From Lewinellaceae bacterium (GTDB lineage: Bacteria > Bacteroidota > Bacteroidia > Chitinophagales > Saprospiraceae): 64,000 nt of DNA. The stretch lies in NCBI GenBank assembly GCA_016716135.1, contig JADJWX010000010.1:268640-332639 (forward strand), in the 5' to 3' direction. The notes under the pieces are model-generated. The model ran no database searches, had not been told where the DNA came from, and saw nothing but the letters and a program-made list of their open reading frames with translations. Positions 26,596 through 35,096 of the stretch are shown piece by piece. How positions within the stretch are numbered: the first letter of the stretch is position 1; each line of letters begins with the position of its first letter. Position numbers and translations under genes: made by a program.

Positions 26596-26609
26596 TTAAG
26601 CAATGCAAC

Positions 26610-27605
26610 TTAGCCGCCAATTGTTGTCATGCTCTCCCTCGCTGGAAAGCCCCCAAGTCGCCTTTGTTCTGCCTCGAAGCCATCTTTTGCCCGGTTGCCG
26701 ATTGCATCGAGCAGCGCAGTCTTTATTTCGGCGTCTGTTGCTCCGGCACGCATCAAATCCCGGATGTTGAATACGCCCTGATCATACAAACAGGTTTTTA
26801 ATAAACCCTGCGGTGTGATCCGCAAGCGATTGCAGGTTCCGCAAAAAGTACGGGAGTATGCGGGTATGATGCCCACACTACCGGCAAATCCGGGGATGCG
26901 GTAATTTAACGCCGTTGAATGTGGCGGATCCGGGATTTTACGCATCCGGGGAAATTCAGCATGAATTGCAGACTCGATGCGTTTCCAATCCCAAAATAAT
27001 TTACCCTGGGAAGTTTCGCCGCCATTAAACGGCATTTCTTCAATAAATCGAACACCAATTGGCATGTGTTGAGTCAATTTCACAAACGGAATGATATCCA
27101 TGTCATTTCGACCTTGTAGCAAAACAACATTTATCTTGACTTCAAACTTTTGTTCAACCATGGCCCGAAAAGTTGACCACACGGCATCGAATTCGTCTCG
27201 CCGGGTAATTTGAGCAAAACGATCCCGGTCGAGGGTGTCCAGGCTTAAATTGATTTGCCGAACGCCCAACGCCCACAGGGCCGGAAGGTGCGCCCGGGTA
27301 AGCGTGCCGTTTGTGGTTAGCGCGATTTTTTTGATTCCTTTAATTGCTGCCATTCCCTGAAACAAATCCATCACATCGCGCCGGACAAATGGCTCCCCTC
27401 CGGTTATCCGCACCTTTTCGACGCCCATGCCGGCTAATATGCGCAGCAAGCGCAGCATCTCTTCATACTGCAACAAAGTGGACCGTGGGCCAAAATTGAT
27501 GCCTTCTTCCGGCATGCAGTATGCACAACGCAAATTGCAGCGATCGGTGATGGCAAGGCGCACGTAATTGACCGGGCGGCCGTGATTGTCAAACAGGCTG
27601 GACAT
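26610..27605 (-). CDS. moaA: GTP 3',8-cyclase MoaA
   Basis: A 331-residue radical-SAM enzyme performing the first step of molybdenum cofactor synthesis with MoaC. The N-terminal cluster motif is C23-x3-C27-x2-C30 in CNLRCAYC. The C-terminal cluster motif is FCGTCNRLRITPQGLLKTCL, and the protein ends in Gly-Gly, which is needed in MoaA. KVRITGGEPFVRRD is also typical. It has its own short upstream region, divergent from the TSUP gene; a -7-like TACATTTG (27620-27613 on the - strand) sits only 7 bp before the ATG, which would give a nearly leaderless message. Confidence 0.95.
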   Translation of the reverse strand: MSSLFDNHGRPVNYVRLAITDRCNLRCAYCMPEEGINFGPRSTLLQYEEMLRLLRILAGMGVEKVRITGGEPFVRRDVMDLFQGMAAIKGIKKIALTTNGTLTRAHLPALWALGVRQINLSLDTLDRDRFAQITRRDEFDAVWSTFRAMVEQKFEVKINVVLLQGRNDMDIIPFVKLTQHMPIGVRFIEEMPFNGGETSQGKLFWDWKRIESAIHAEFPRMRKIPDPPHSTALNYRIPGFAGSVGIIPAYSRTFCGTCNRLRITPQGLLKTCLYDQGVFNIRDLMRAGATDAEIKTALLDAIGNRAKDGFEAEQRRLGGFPARESMTTIGG

Positions 27606-27679
27606 AGTGGCACAAATGTATTGCTGAAAACACGACCTTTGTATTTTGGTTTATAAACGTTGGGCCAGATTTTTAAACC

Positions 27680-28423
27680 ATGGAAATTGAACTTGTCCTA
27701 CTCTTTTTTGGTGTGGCGCTACTTTATGCCACTGCCGGGTTCGGCGGAGGCTCCAGTTACCTGGCCATTATGGCTTTGTTTGGGCTGTCTATGCTTGCTC
27801 TTCGACCGATTGCCCTGTTATGCAACATCGTGGTCGTTTCCGGCAATCTTTGGATATTTTGGCGAAATGGCCATTTGAATTTAAAAAAAACAGCGCCTGT
27901 TGCACTGGCCGGCATTCCGATGGCATTTGTCGGAGGATATTGGAAGCTCAGTGAACAAACTTTTTTTATCCTGCTGGGCTTCAGTTTGATTGCTGCTGCG
28001 CTTGCTATGTGGATTCAGGCCCGGCCGTTGTCGCAAAAATCCGATCAACAAAGTGTACTTCCTGCCGGAGCAAATCTGGGCATTGGCAGTGGTCTCGGGC
28101 TTTTAGCAGGACTAACCGGCATTGGTGGTGGCATCTTCCTGTCTCCTGTGCTGCATCTGATTCGTTGGGACAAGCCCAAAGTCATTGCTGCGGCTGCCAG
28201 TTTTTTTATTTTTTGTCAATCCGTTGCCGGAATTGGTGGGCAACTGGCGCAAGGCGCAAAAATTGAGTGGCAGCTGATTTTCCCGTTGTTAATTGCGGTT
28301 TGGCTTGGCGGTCAACTTGGCGTTCGGGCAACCACAAGCCGGTTTTCACAAATTTTAGTACGCAACCTGACAGCTTTGCTGGTCTTTTATGCAGGATTCA
28401 ACATCCTTTGGCGATATCTATGA
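27680..28423 (+). CDS. sulfite exporter TauE/SafE (TSUP) family permease
   Basis: A 247-residue protein with about eight hydrophobic helices. Two pseudo-repeats carry the family glycine-rich loops: TAGFGGGSSYLAIMALFG near residue 20, and GLLAGLTGIGGGIFLSPVL near 140. TSUP proteins move small sulfur-containing or organic anions such as sulfite, thiosulfate or sulfoacetate. The stop overlaps the moaD start by four bases (ATGA), so it is translationally coupled to the MPT synthase genes. That context suggests export or uptake of a sulfur compound linked to cofactor or sulfite-oxidising metabolism. The substrate is unknown. Confidence 0.87.
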   Translation: MEIELVLLFFGVALLYATAGFGGGSSYLAIMALFGLSMLALRPIALLCNIVVVSGNLWIFWRNGHLNLKKTAPVALAGIPMAFVGGYWKLSEQTFFILLGFSLIAAALAMWIQARPLSQKSDQQSVLPAGANLGIGSGLGLLAGLTGIGGGIFLSPVLHLIRWDKPKVIAAAASFFIFCQSVAGIGGQLAQGAKIEWQLIFPLLIAVWLGGQLGVRATTSRFSQILVRNLTALLVFYAGFNILWRYL

Positions 28424-28662
28424 AAATAAAAATTTTAACCTTTGGAATCACCCGCGATATAATCGGGGCAGATAGCCTGACATTGGATTTTCCAGCCGGC
28501 AGTAGAGTGTCCGATGTACAGGCCCATTTGGCCGATCGGTTTCCGCCGATCAAGCAGCTTGCTTCATTGATGATTGCCGTAAATGCAGCATATGCCAAAG
28601 CAGACACACTCCTTCATGAATTTGATGAACTCGCACTTATTCCACCAGTTAGCGGAGGCTGA
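28420..28662 (+). CDS. moaD: molybdopterin synthase sulfur carrier subunit MoaD
   Basis: An 80-residue ubiquitin-fold protein ending in Gly-Gly (LIPPVSGG). The terminal Gly is thiocarboxylated and donates sulfur to the dithiolene of molybdopterin. The start MKIKILTFGITRDIIG at 28420 overlaps the TSUP stop by four bases; a longer frame from 28267 is entirely inside the TSUP gene and was rejected. moaE begins one base after the stop. The E1-like activating enzyme MoeB is not found in the window. Confidence 0.9.
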   Translation: MKIKILTFGITRDIIGADSLTLDFPAGSRVSDVQAHLADRFPPIKQLASLMIAVNAAYAKADTLLHEFDELALIPPVSGG

Positions 28663-28663
28663 G

Positions 28664-29080
28664 ATGACCGATATTCAACTACAAACAACACCGCTTTCCG
28701 AAGCAGCTTGCAGGCAGTTTGTTGCCGATGACAAGGCGGGCGCCATTGTGCTATTTTCAGGCACGGTTCGCAACCAGACCCAGGGAAAAGCGGTACTCAG
28801 ACTTGAATTTGAAGCCTATGCGCCTATGGCTGTTGCCGAAATGCGCAAAATTGCGGAGCAGGCTGTTCTGCAATTTGACGTGCTGAAGATTTGCATCCAT
28901 CACAGGGTCGGCATATTGGAAATCGGTGACATCCCGGTTGTTATTGCCGTTTCGGCCAAACACCGGGCTGCGGCATTTGAGGCATGCCGGTTTTGCATCG
29001 ACACCCTGAAACAGACAGTTCCTATTTGGAAGAAAGAAATTTTTGAAGACGGCGCAGTTTGGGTGGCTGCCCACCCCTGA
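28664..29080 (+). CDS. moaE: molybdopterin synthase catalytic subunit MoaE
   Basis: 138 residues from the ATG at 28664, just after moaD. Forms the heterotetramer with MoaD. The family motifs are AGAIVLFSGTVRNQTQGK, LEFEAYAPMAVAEM, ICIHHRVGILEIGD, VSAKHRAAAFEACRFCID and the catalytic LKQTVPIWKKEIFEDG, where the paired Lys bind the substrate. The alternative frame starting at 28583 lies in moaD and was rejected. Confidence 0.93.
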   Translation: MTDIQLQTTPLSEAACRQFVADDKAGAIVLFSGTVRNQTQGKAVLRLEFEAYAPMAVAEMRKIAEQAVLQFDVLKICIHHRVGILEIGDIPVVIAVSAKHRAAAFEACRFCIDTLKQTVPIWKKEIFEDGAVWVAAHP

Positions 29081-29089
29081 AGATCAGGG

Positions 29090-29473
29090 TCAGCAATTGA
29101 GCGGAGCATCCGCTGCGAGTTCGGTAAAAAAGTCTGATTTGTCCTCTTCGGGTCTATCCTTGCAAGGAAAATCTTTTTCCACCAAAACATGCAAGGCATG
29201 TCCGTCACCAACCGGGATAAAACATTCCAGCGAAACCGCCTCCGTGTCCATCCAGTTTTGCGCCATAGCGCCGGGTATTTTTAGACAAAGCCTGCCATTT
29301 TCAAATTGCACTGCGATGTCCTGCAAGTTTTCGTCAAGTATTAGTTCCCACGCAAACACTTGGCCATCAGGGAAATGCATTGTTGTTTCCAGCCAATTTT
29401 CGGCGCGCAGTTGAACGATCTCCGATTTCCGAAGCCGCAGGCGGATGCTATTCTGTTCACATCGTATTTTCAT
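29090..29473 (-). CDS. conserved small protein next to the moa genes (possibly DUF7009)
   Basis: 127 residues, no signal peptide, no recognised catalytic motif. The N-terminus MKIRCEQNSIRLRLRKSEIV recalls a small Bacteroidota family that I associate, from memory and without certainty, with DUF7009. The middle is beta-rich (TMHFPDGQVFAWELILDENL), and the tail contains four Cys overall (residues 5, 83, 103, 127). It converges on moaE with 9 bp between the genes. The association with molybdenum genes is by position only. Confidence 0.55.
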   Translation of the reverse strand: MKIRCEQNSIRLRLRKSEIVQLRAENWLETTMHFPDGQVFAWELILDENLQDIAVQFENGRLCLKIPGAMAQNWMDTEAVSLECFIPVGDGHALHVLVEKDFPCKDRPEEDKSDFFTELAADAPLNC

Positions 29474-29609
29474 GATATTTTTCTTGTAAAATTAAGAAAC
29501 AGCTGGAAATTTCGCAACAGCACACGCAAGGACTCCAGCTTTCGTTTCTATGGCGTGTGTTTTTAAAATTGCAGAAATAAACCATGTGTTTACCATTAAA
29601 AAACAAGTC

Positions 29610-30068
29610 ATGTACGTAAAACTAATCCATCTGGCGTTTGCCTGCCTGCCCGCTTTTGTTGTTGCCCAATGCCCGGAATTTCAAATCACGGCGCTGCATG
29701 ATCTTCAGCGTGCTTCCGCCGATCAAAAAGAAAACAGCATTACGGCGCTCGGTTTCGACCTGCGCAGCGCATTTACTCAGCGCGGCGAATCTATTCGTAG
29801 CTATTCAAAATGCTGGAACTCAAACTTTCAGGATCAATCCGTGTTTGAACAGCTTGTCTGGTGGAACCAAACTGCGAATTCCATTACATTTATGACCCTG
29901 AATGAAACCCACTACACCGCCCTGCGCAAACGAATACTGAACCGCCATTCCGGCAAGCCGGTTACTGAAAACCCGGATTTTTACCTGGGCAAAGTTTTTC
30001 AATACCGGTTCGGCGGGCGGCGTGTCGACGAGGTTGACTATTTTTTTGTTCAAATCACATTTCGATAA
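29610..30068 (+). CDS. secreted protein of unknown function
   Basis: 152 residues starting at the ATG at 29610, where a signal peptide begins (MYVKLIHLAFACLPAFVVAQ). The mature protein has Cys at the new N-terminus region (CPEF), a Trp-rich middle (CWNSNFQDQSVFEQLVWW) and a basic C-terminal region. No family is recognised. An upstream in-frame ATG at 29550 places 20 residues before the signal peptide and was rejected. It precedes the rhodanese lipoprotein gene by 45 bp on the same strand. Confidence 0.55.
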   Translation: MYVKLIHLAFACLPAFVVAQCPEFQITALHDLQRASADQKENSITALGFDLRSAFTQRGESIRSYSKCWNSNFQDQSVFEQLVWWNQTANSITFMTLNETHYTALRKRILNRHSGKPVTENPDFYLGKVFQYRFGGRRVDEVDYFFVQITFR

Positions 30069-30113
30069 CCGGGCAGCCTTTTAAAAACTCCCGGCAACTA
30101 ATTTTTTTACGGT

Positions 30114-30500
30114 ATGCGACTCCTTTTCTTTTTCTTCCTAACATTCACCGGGCTTTCCTGTGCCCAAACGGACGCTCAGGCTCAAACCAAAACCAGTGTT
30201 GCTAATTTCGAGGCCTTACTTGCCCAAACTGATGCCTTTCAGCTCGTCGACGTGCGAACGCCGGAGGAATATGCCGAAGGGCATCTTGAAGGCGCGCAAC
30301 TGATCAATTTTTACGCAGGCGGTTTTTCAACGCAACTTGAACAACTGGATAAAAAGCAGCCCGTGCTGGTCTATTGCGCTTCCGGCAACCGTAGCGGCAA
30401 AACCGCAGTACTGCTCGGTGAAATGGGCTTTGAAAAAATTTATGACCTGGACGGCGGAATTAAAGCATGGCGCGCTGCCGGCAAAAAAACGGTCGAATAA
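30114..30500 (+). CDS. rhodanese-like lipoprotein
   Basis: A 128-residue protein. The signal peptide has a lipobox GLSC (lipidated Cys16). The rhodanese domain occupies residues 28-125 with FQLVDVRTPEEYAEGHLEGA and the active-site loop VYCASGNRSG, Cys88 being the persulfide carrier. The DGGIKAW ending is typical. A sulfur-transfer or redox role in the envelope is expected. It is followed 62 bp later by a second, cytosolic rhodanese gene. Confidence 0.85.
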   Translation: MRLLFFFFLTFTGLSCAQTDAQAQTKTSVANFEALLAQTDAFQLVDVRTPEEYAEGHLEGAQLINFYAGGFSTQLEQLDKKQPVLVYCASGNRSGKTAVLLGEMGFEKIYDLDGGIKAWRAAGKKTVE

Positions 30501-30562
30501 CAGCACATCGGAAATGCGTATTTCATGTGCCAGTGTGTTTAAGCGAATAATTGTATTTACAC

Positions 30563-30874
30563 ATGTTCAATTTTTTGAGGAATCTATTTGGCCCGAAGGC
30601 CGATTTTAAGGCGCTGCTGGAATCCGGGGCGCTGCTCATTGATGTCCGGTCGCCGGAAGAATACGCTACCGGGCATATACCGCAATCTGCCAACATTCCG
30701 CTCCCGGGTATTCAGCAGGAAATGTCCCGCCTGAAATCCAAAAACGTACCTGTAATCGCCGTTTGTCGCTCCGGCGCCAGGAGCGGTATTGCCGTGCGGA
30801 TGTTGCGCCAGGCCGGCATTGAAGCCTACAATGGAGGCGGTTGGACCAAGCTGGCTGAAGCACTTAAAATTTAA
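30563..30874 (+). CDS. cytosolic rhodanese-like sulfurtransferase
   Basis: 103 residues starting at the ATG at 30563. The single rhodanese domain carries LLIDVRSPEEYATGHIP, then the active-site loop VCRSGARSG with Cys68, and ends NGGGWTKL. No signal peptide, so it is cytosolic. The next gene, a fatty-acid hydroxylase-like protein, begins 3 bp after the stop, indicating cotranscription. It could supply sulfur for molybdopterin synthase made by the neighbouring genes, but this is only positional inference. Confidence 0.83.
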   Translation: MFNFLRNLFGPKADFKALLESGALLIDVRSPEEYATGHIPQSANIPLPGIQQEMSRLKSKNVPVIAVCRSGARSGIAVRMLRQAGIEAYNGGGWTKLAEALKI

Positions 30875-30877
30875 ATT

Positions 30878-31756
30878 ATGCCTGAGGTCTATTGGCACAT
30901 TTTTGAAAGCGCTTTCCGTGGTTATGCCAATTACGTTTATTACGAAGTGCTCCACCCTGATTGGAACAACTATTTTTATTGGCTTATCGGAATTTCAGGG
31001 GCTGTCTATGTACTTGAGTTGGTTTTCCCCTGGCGAAAAAACCAGCCTCGTATTCGGGAAGATTTTTGGTTGGATTTCTTTTACATGTTCTTCAATTTTT
31101 TCCTTTTCGGCTTAATCGGGTATGCCGCCGTTTCGAATGTTGCCGTGCGCGCATTCAATGACTTTCTTGCCTGGGCTTTTGGGATTCAGAATCTGGTTGC
31201 AATTAATGTCGCTGCTACACCCCATTGGGTGCAACTGTTGATTTTATTCGTTGTGCGCGATTTTATTCAGTGGAATGTGCACCGGCTGTTGCACCGGGTT
31301 CCCTGGCTCTGGAAGTTTCATAAAGTGCACCATTCGGTCCGCCAAATGGGATTTGCAGCGCACCTTCGTTTTCATTTTATGGAAACCATTGTTTACCGGA
31401 CGATCGAGTACCTGCCGTTGGCTATGATCGGTTTTGGCATCCAGGATTTTATCCTGGTGCATTTGTTTACGCTCACCATCGGCCACTTGAACCATGCCAA
31501 TATCTACCTTCCGCTCGGACCATTGAAATACGTTTTCAATAACCCGCAAATGCATATTTGGCATCATGCCAAAGATTTGCCGGAAGGCAGTTATGGTGTC
31601 AACTATGGCCTGACGCTAAGCCTTTGGGACTACCTCTTCAACACCGCCTGGATCCCCAGGGATGGCAGGGATATCAAACTCGGGTTTTCGGACGTGGACA
31701 ATTATCCGCATAGTTTTTTTGCGCAAATCTGGAAGCCTTTCCGCCGCGAACCCTGA
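30878..31756 (+). CDS. sterol desaturase / fatty acid hydroxylase family protein
   Basis: A 292-residue integral membrane di-iron enzyme. About four TM helices flank the histidine clusters HRLLH (residues 135-139), HKVHH (148-152), GHLNH (202-206) and HIWHH (226-230), which ligate the di-iron site. Family members hydroxylate or desaturate lipids; Bacteroidota examples act on fatty acids, sterol-like lipids or carotenoids. The substrate here is not evident. It is cotranscribed with the rhodanese gene (3-bp gap) and ends 8 bp from the convergent E1 gene. Confidence 0.87.
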   Translation: MPEVYWHIFESAFRGYANYVYYEVLHPDWNNYFYWLIGISGAVYVLELVFPWRKNQPRIREDFWLDFFYMFFNFFLFGLIGYAAVSNVAVRAFNDFLAWAFGIQNLVAINVAATPHWVQLLILFVVRDFIQWNVHRLLHRVPWLWKFHKVHHSVRQMGFAAHLRFHFMETIVYRTIEYLPLAMIGFGIQDFILVHLFTLTIGHLNHANIYLPLGPLKYVFNNPQMHIWHHAKDLPEGSYGVNYGLTLSLWDYLFNTAWIPRDGRDIKLGFSDVDNYPHSFFAQIWKPFRREP

Positions 31757-31764
31757 GTATTTGC

Positions 31765-33882
31765 TCACCATTTAAGCAGCTTTTCTATGGCCTCTTCTGC
31801 CTTTTCAATGGAAGGGATCATCTCCTGTTCGAGTGTTGCATTTAGCGGGACAGCGGGCATATTGGCGGCGCCGAGCGTGCGCACCGGAGCGTCCAAAAAT
31901 TCGAAACAGTTTTCTGCAATACGGGCGGCAAGGCTCTGCGCAAAAGTATTGTTCACCGGTTCTTCGGTAATCACCAGCACCCGGCCATGGCGTTTGGTAA
32001 GCTCGTACATGGCGTCTTCGTCCAGAGGATAAAGGGTGCGCAGGTCGAGCACCTCAATCTTGCCGGGGTGCTTTTTCGCGGCATTGGTTGCCCAGTACAC
32101 CCCCATCCCGTAGGTGATGACGCCCAGCGTTTCGCCTTTTTTCAATAGCCCGGGATCAGCCTCCAGCGCCGTTCGGGCTTTCCCGAAAGGGATAATATAA
32201 TCCGCATCAGGTTCCACTGTACGGGCGCCTTCAGTGCCCGGCAGTTTGGACCAGTAGAGACCTTTATGCTCAAAAATGATTACCGGATTAGGGTCGAGAT
32301 ATGCCGCTTTGAATAGCCCCTTCAGGTCCGCACCGGTACTTGGGTAAGCGATCTTGATGCCCCGGATATTCGCTACCACACTTTCCACACTGCTGCTGTG
32401 ATATGGCCCCCCGCTGCCGTATGCGCCAATAGGAACACGAAGGATGCAACTGACCGGCCATTTGCCGTTCGTCAGGTAGCAGGAGCGACTCACTTCGGTG
32501 AACAATTGGTTTAGCGCCGGCCAGATGTAATCGGCGAACTGTACTTCCACGATTGGTTTCAGGCCTGCAGCGCTCATGCCCACAGTACTTCCAATAATAA
32601 ATGCCTCCTGGATGGGGGTGTTGAATACCCGGTGGTCGCCAAAGGTTTCGGCCAGTGTGGCGGCTTCACGAAAAACGCCACCAAGGCGGCGTCCGACATC
32701 CTGCCCGTACAATAAGCATTCCGGGTGTTTTTCCATCAGTTCTTTCACGGCAAACAGGGCGCAGTCGACCATAACTTTGGCCTCCCGGCCCTTGGGGGCT
32801 CGGTTTCCGCGCTCCTCAGTTACCGGTGTCGGCGCAAAATCGTGTGTGTACAGATCTTCCGGTGTAGGGTCCGGAGCGTTTTTGCTTTTTTCAAAATCGG
32901 CAGCAACGGCAGCAACCGCCTCCGATTCCATAATCCGAAGTTGCTTTTCCGTAAATCCGTTCTCCAGCAATGATTTTCGAAGTATTGGAAAAGGATCGCG
33001 CTTCTGGTGCTCCTTGAGATCGTCGCGGTACCACTCCATACGTACGCCGGAAGTGTGGTGGTTGAGCAATGGCACATTTGCATGAATCAAAAATGGGCGT
33101 CGTTCGGTGCGTATTTTTCTCAAAACAGCCTGTACGGTTTGCCAGCAGGTCACAAAATCATTACCGGCGATACTTACGGCCTCCAGTCCCGGGAATCCTT
33201 TAGCGTATTCGGCAGCATTTGCAACCCGGGTTTCCTCGGCATTGGCCGAAATATCCCAACCGTTGTCTTGCACCAAGTATAAAACAGGCAGTTTTTTCAA
33301 CACCGCCATTTGAAACGCTTCGCTCACTTCGCCTTCTGTCACTGATGCGTCGCCAAGCGAACAAACCACAACAGGCGGGTTTTTCTGCTCTGCTTCCGAC
33401 TGCATCCCCATCTGCTCCTTGTACCAAAATCCCATGGCGGTGCCGGTTGCCGGAATTGCCTGCATGCCCGTAGCGCTACTCTGATGTGGTATCTTGGGTT
33501 TGTCGGCATCCCGCAGCGACGGGTGACAATAGTACGACCGTCCGCCGGAAAAGGGATCATCCCGTTTGGCCATGAGCTGTAACATACAATCAAACGGCCG
33601 CAGCCCGATTCCTAGCAGGATGCTGTCATCCCGATAATATGGAAAAATATAGTCCTGCGGCAACAATTGCATGGCAACCGCCAGTTGAATGGCTTCATGC
33701 CCTCTGGACGTAGCGTGCACGTATTTTGAAACAAATTTGGTGTTTGCCTCATAAATCTCTGTCATCGCTTTTGCCGTAGCCATGAGGCGAAAAGCGCGTT
33801 CCAATACATCGGCAGGAACTTTTGAAGAGGGTTTGGTGTGGGAAGACGTTTTTTTTCGGGGCGATTTTACGGTAGTACTCAA
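31765..33882 (-). CDS. fused alpha/beta 2-oxoacid dehydrogenase E1 component
   Basis: A 705-residue protein joining both E1 subunits. The alpha part (residues ~25-345) has TSRGHEAIQLAVA, the TPP/Mg motif SLGDASVTEGEVSEAF (174-190) and QDNGWDIS. The beta part (~370-700) has GQDVGRRLGGVFREA, TPIQEAFIIGSTVGMSAAGLKP and VITEEPVNNTFAQ. This fused arrangement is common in Bacteroidota and usually annotated as branched-chain (2-oxoisovalerate) E1. It forms acyl groups for the E2 lipoyl partner, which is not in the window, so pyruvate as substrate cannot be excluded. The first ~20 residues are a Lys/Ser-rich extension. Confidence 0.9.
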   Translation of the reverse strand: MSTTVKSPRKKTSSHTKPSSKVPADVLERAFRLMATAKAMTEIYEANTKFVSKYVHATSRGHEAIQLAVAMQLLPQDYIFPYYRDDSILLGIGLRPFDCMLQLMAKRDDPFSGGRSYYCHPSLRDADKPKIPHQSSATGMQAIPATGTAMGFWYKEQMGMQSEAEQKNPPVVVCSLGDASVTEGEVSEAFQMAVLKKLPVLYLVQDNGWDISANAEETRVANAAEYAKGFPGLEAVSIAGNDFVTCWQTVQAVLRKIRTERRPFLIHANVPLLNHHTSGVRMEWYRDDLKEHQKRDPFPILRKSLLENGFTEKQLRIMESEAVAAVAADFEKSKNAPDPTPEDLYTHDFAPTPVTEERGNRAPKGREAKVMVDCALFAVKELMEKHPECLLYGQDVGRRLGGVFREAATLAETFGDHRVFNTPIQEAFIIGSTVGMSAAGLKPIVEVQFADYIWPALNQLFTEVSRSCYLTNGKWPVSCILRVPIGAYGSGGPYHSSSVESVVANIRGIKIAYPSTGADLKGLFKAAYLDPNPVIIFEHKGLYWSKLPGTEGARTVEPDADYIIPFGKARTALEADPGLLKKGETLGVITYGMGVYWATNAAKKHPGKIEVLDLRTLYPLDEDAMYELTKRHGRVLVITEEPVNNTFAQSLAARIAENCFEFLDAPVRTLGAANMPAVPLNATLEQEMIPSIEKAEEAIEKLLKW

Positions 33883-33924
33883 CGGGCTGTGATTTTTGTT
33901 ATCGATTGCCGCAAAGGTAGTGGC

Positions 33925-34365
33925 TTATTTGCTTTCTGCCCGGGTCGATTGCCAATTCACCAGCAGCCACTTTCCTTTTTTCTTTCGATAAACGGCCGTG
34001 TAGCGCAGCGGCAATGAAAAGGATTGTTTGTTGATCAATCCGCTGACGTGTACCAGCCCGTTCACCAAGGCGATTTTGCCAAAGCGACGGACCACCGGAT
34101 TGGGTTGCCGTGCCATCGCCTGATAATCAATTGTGCCGGAGGCGATAGCGGCGAGGTGTTGTCGCTTGGTTTCATGCAGTCCGTTCGAATGCAGGTAGAA
34201 TAAATCGCCGGCAAGCATAGTCCCGAGAAGGGCCGTATCTTTTTCAACCATGGCGGTGAACCGGCGTTGTTCAGTTTCAAGGATTGTCTTTTCGGCATTA
34301 ATCTGCGCAAAAGAGACACTGGTTGAGCTCAGGGCTACTACCCAAAAAAAGGTGAATTTCCACAT
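33925..34365 (-). CDS. secreted NTF2-like (DUF4440-type) protein
   Basis: 146 residues from 34365 (or 149 from the ATG at 34374). The signal peptide ends SVSFAQ. The mature domain of ~125 residues has the cone-shaped NTF2-like pattern: an N-terminal helix with LETEQRRFTAMVEKD, LFYLHSNGLHETKRQHL, and terminal strands YTAVYRKKKGKWLLVNWQS. Such domains bind small molecules or act as weak enzymes. No ligand can be named. It is a single gene upstream of and in line with the E1 gene. Confidence 0.75.
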   Translation of the reverse strand: MWKFTFFWVVALSSTSVSFAQINAEKTILETEQRRFTAMVEKDTALLGTMLAGDLFYLHSNGLHETKRQHLAAIASGTIDYQAMARQPNPVVRRFGKIALVNGLVHVSGLINKQSFSLPLRYTAVYRKKKGKWLLVNWQSTRAESK

Positions 34366-34523
34366 TTGATACATTTGTTTTAGACGCCAAATCTACCGCA
34401 AAACCGGCCGAAAAACCTTAATTTGTCGCCAATCCATCGTGATTTCCCCAATAAAGATTGGCAGTTTTGAGTTTACTTTGTGGAACAATTTTTGTTACTT
34501 TTATCTCTTTCAATCCATTTACC

Positions 34524-35027
34524 ATGAACCGATTTATTCTCACCACACTCCTGTGGCTTTGGATGCTTTTTACGAGCTCCGCACAAGACGCCACACTCTT
34601 CAACCAGGTTATCGGGTCTACCGGGCATGTAGCCGTACAACAAGGGCTGACTTATGCCTACACTGTTGGCGAAGCCGTTATTGTCACGGTTGGGTCCGAC
34701 AAGCGGATTCTTTCCCAGGGATTTCACCAGCCTGAACACACCCGGATCGTTTCTGTCGGGGACCCTGATTTTGCTAATTGGGATATCCATGTTTTTCCCA
34801 ATCCGGTTTCAGAAGTGCTCACCATCCGGTACTCGGCCGACAAAGGTGCCTCGTTAACAGCCACGGTAGTGGATCTGGTCGGAAAGGTGCTCTTGCAGCG
34901 CCAGCCGCTTTCCGACCCGCATGGTTCCATCCTGGATTGCCGAAGTTGGCAACCCGGCGTTTACTTTTTAATACTACAGGACCCTGTTGGACGTGGAAGT
35001 TCAACTGTCCGGATCGTTCGCTTGTAA
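34524..35027 (+). CDS. T9SS type A sorting-domain secreted protein
   Basis: 167 residues from the ATG at 34524, which begins the signal peptide (MNRFILTTLLWLWMLFTSSA). The mature protein is short (DATLFNQVIGSTGHVAVQQG and a Gly-rich strand region). The last ~75 residues are the T9SS type A sorting domain, seen as VFPNPVSEVLTIRY, VVDLVGKVLLQR and WQPGVYFLIL. The domain routes the protein through the outer-membrane type IX machine. It is 69 bp before the giant fibre gene on the same strand; short T9SS proteins before tail-fibre-type proteins are a repeated arrangement in this lineage as I remember it. Confidence 0.75.
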   Translation: MNRFILTTLLWLWMLFTSSAQDATLFNQVIGSTGHVAVQQGLTYAYTVGEAVIVTVGSDKRILSQGFHQPEHTRIVSVGDPDFANWDIHVFPNPVSEVLTIRYSADKGASLTATVVDLVGKVLLQRQPLSDPHGSILDCRSWQPGVYFLILQDPVGRGSSTVRIVRL

Positions 35028-35096
35028 TCCGCGAAAAATATCCGCCTTCCCAGATTTATTTTAAAAAAGCAAACACATTTCAAAACCGATAAGTGT

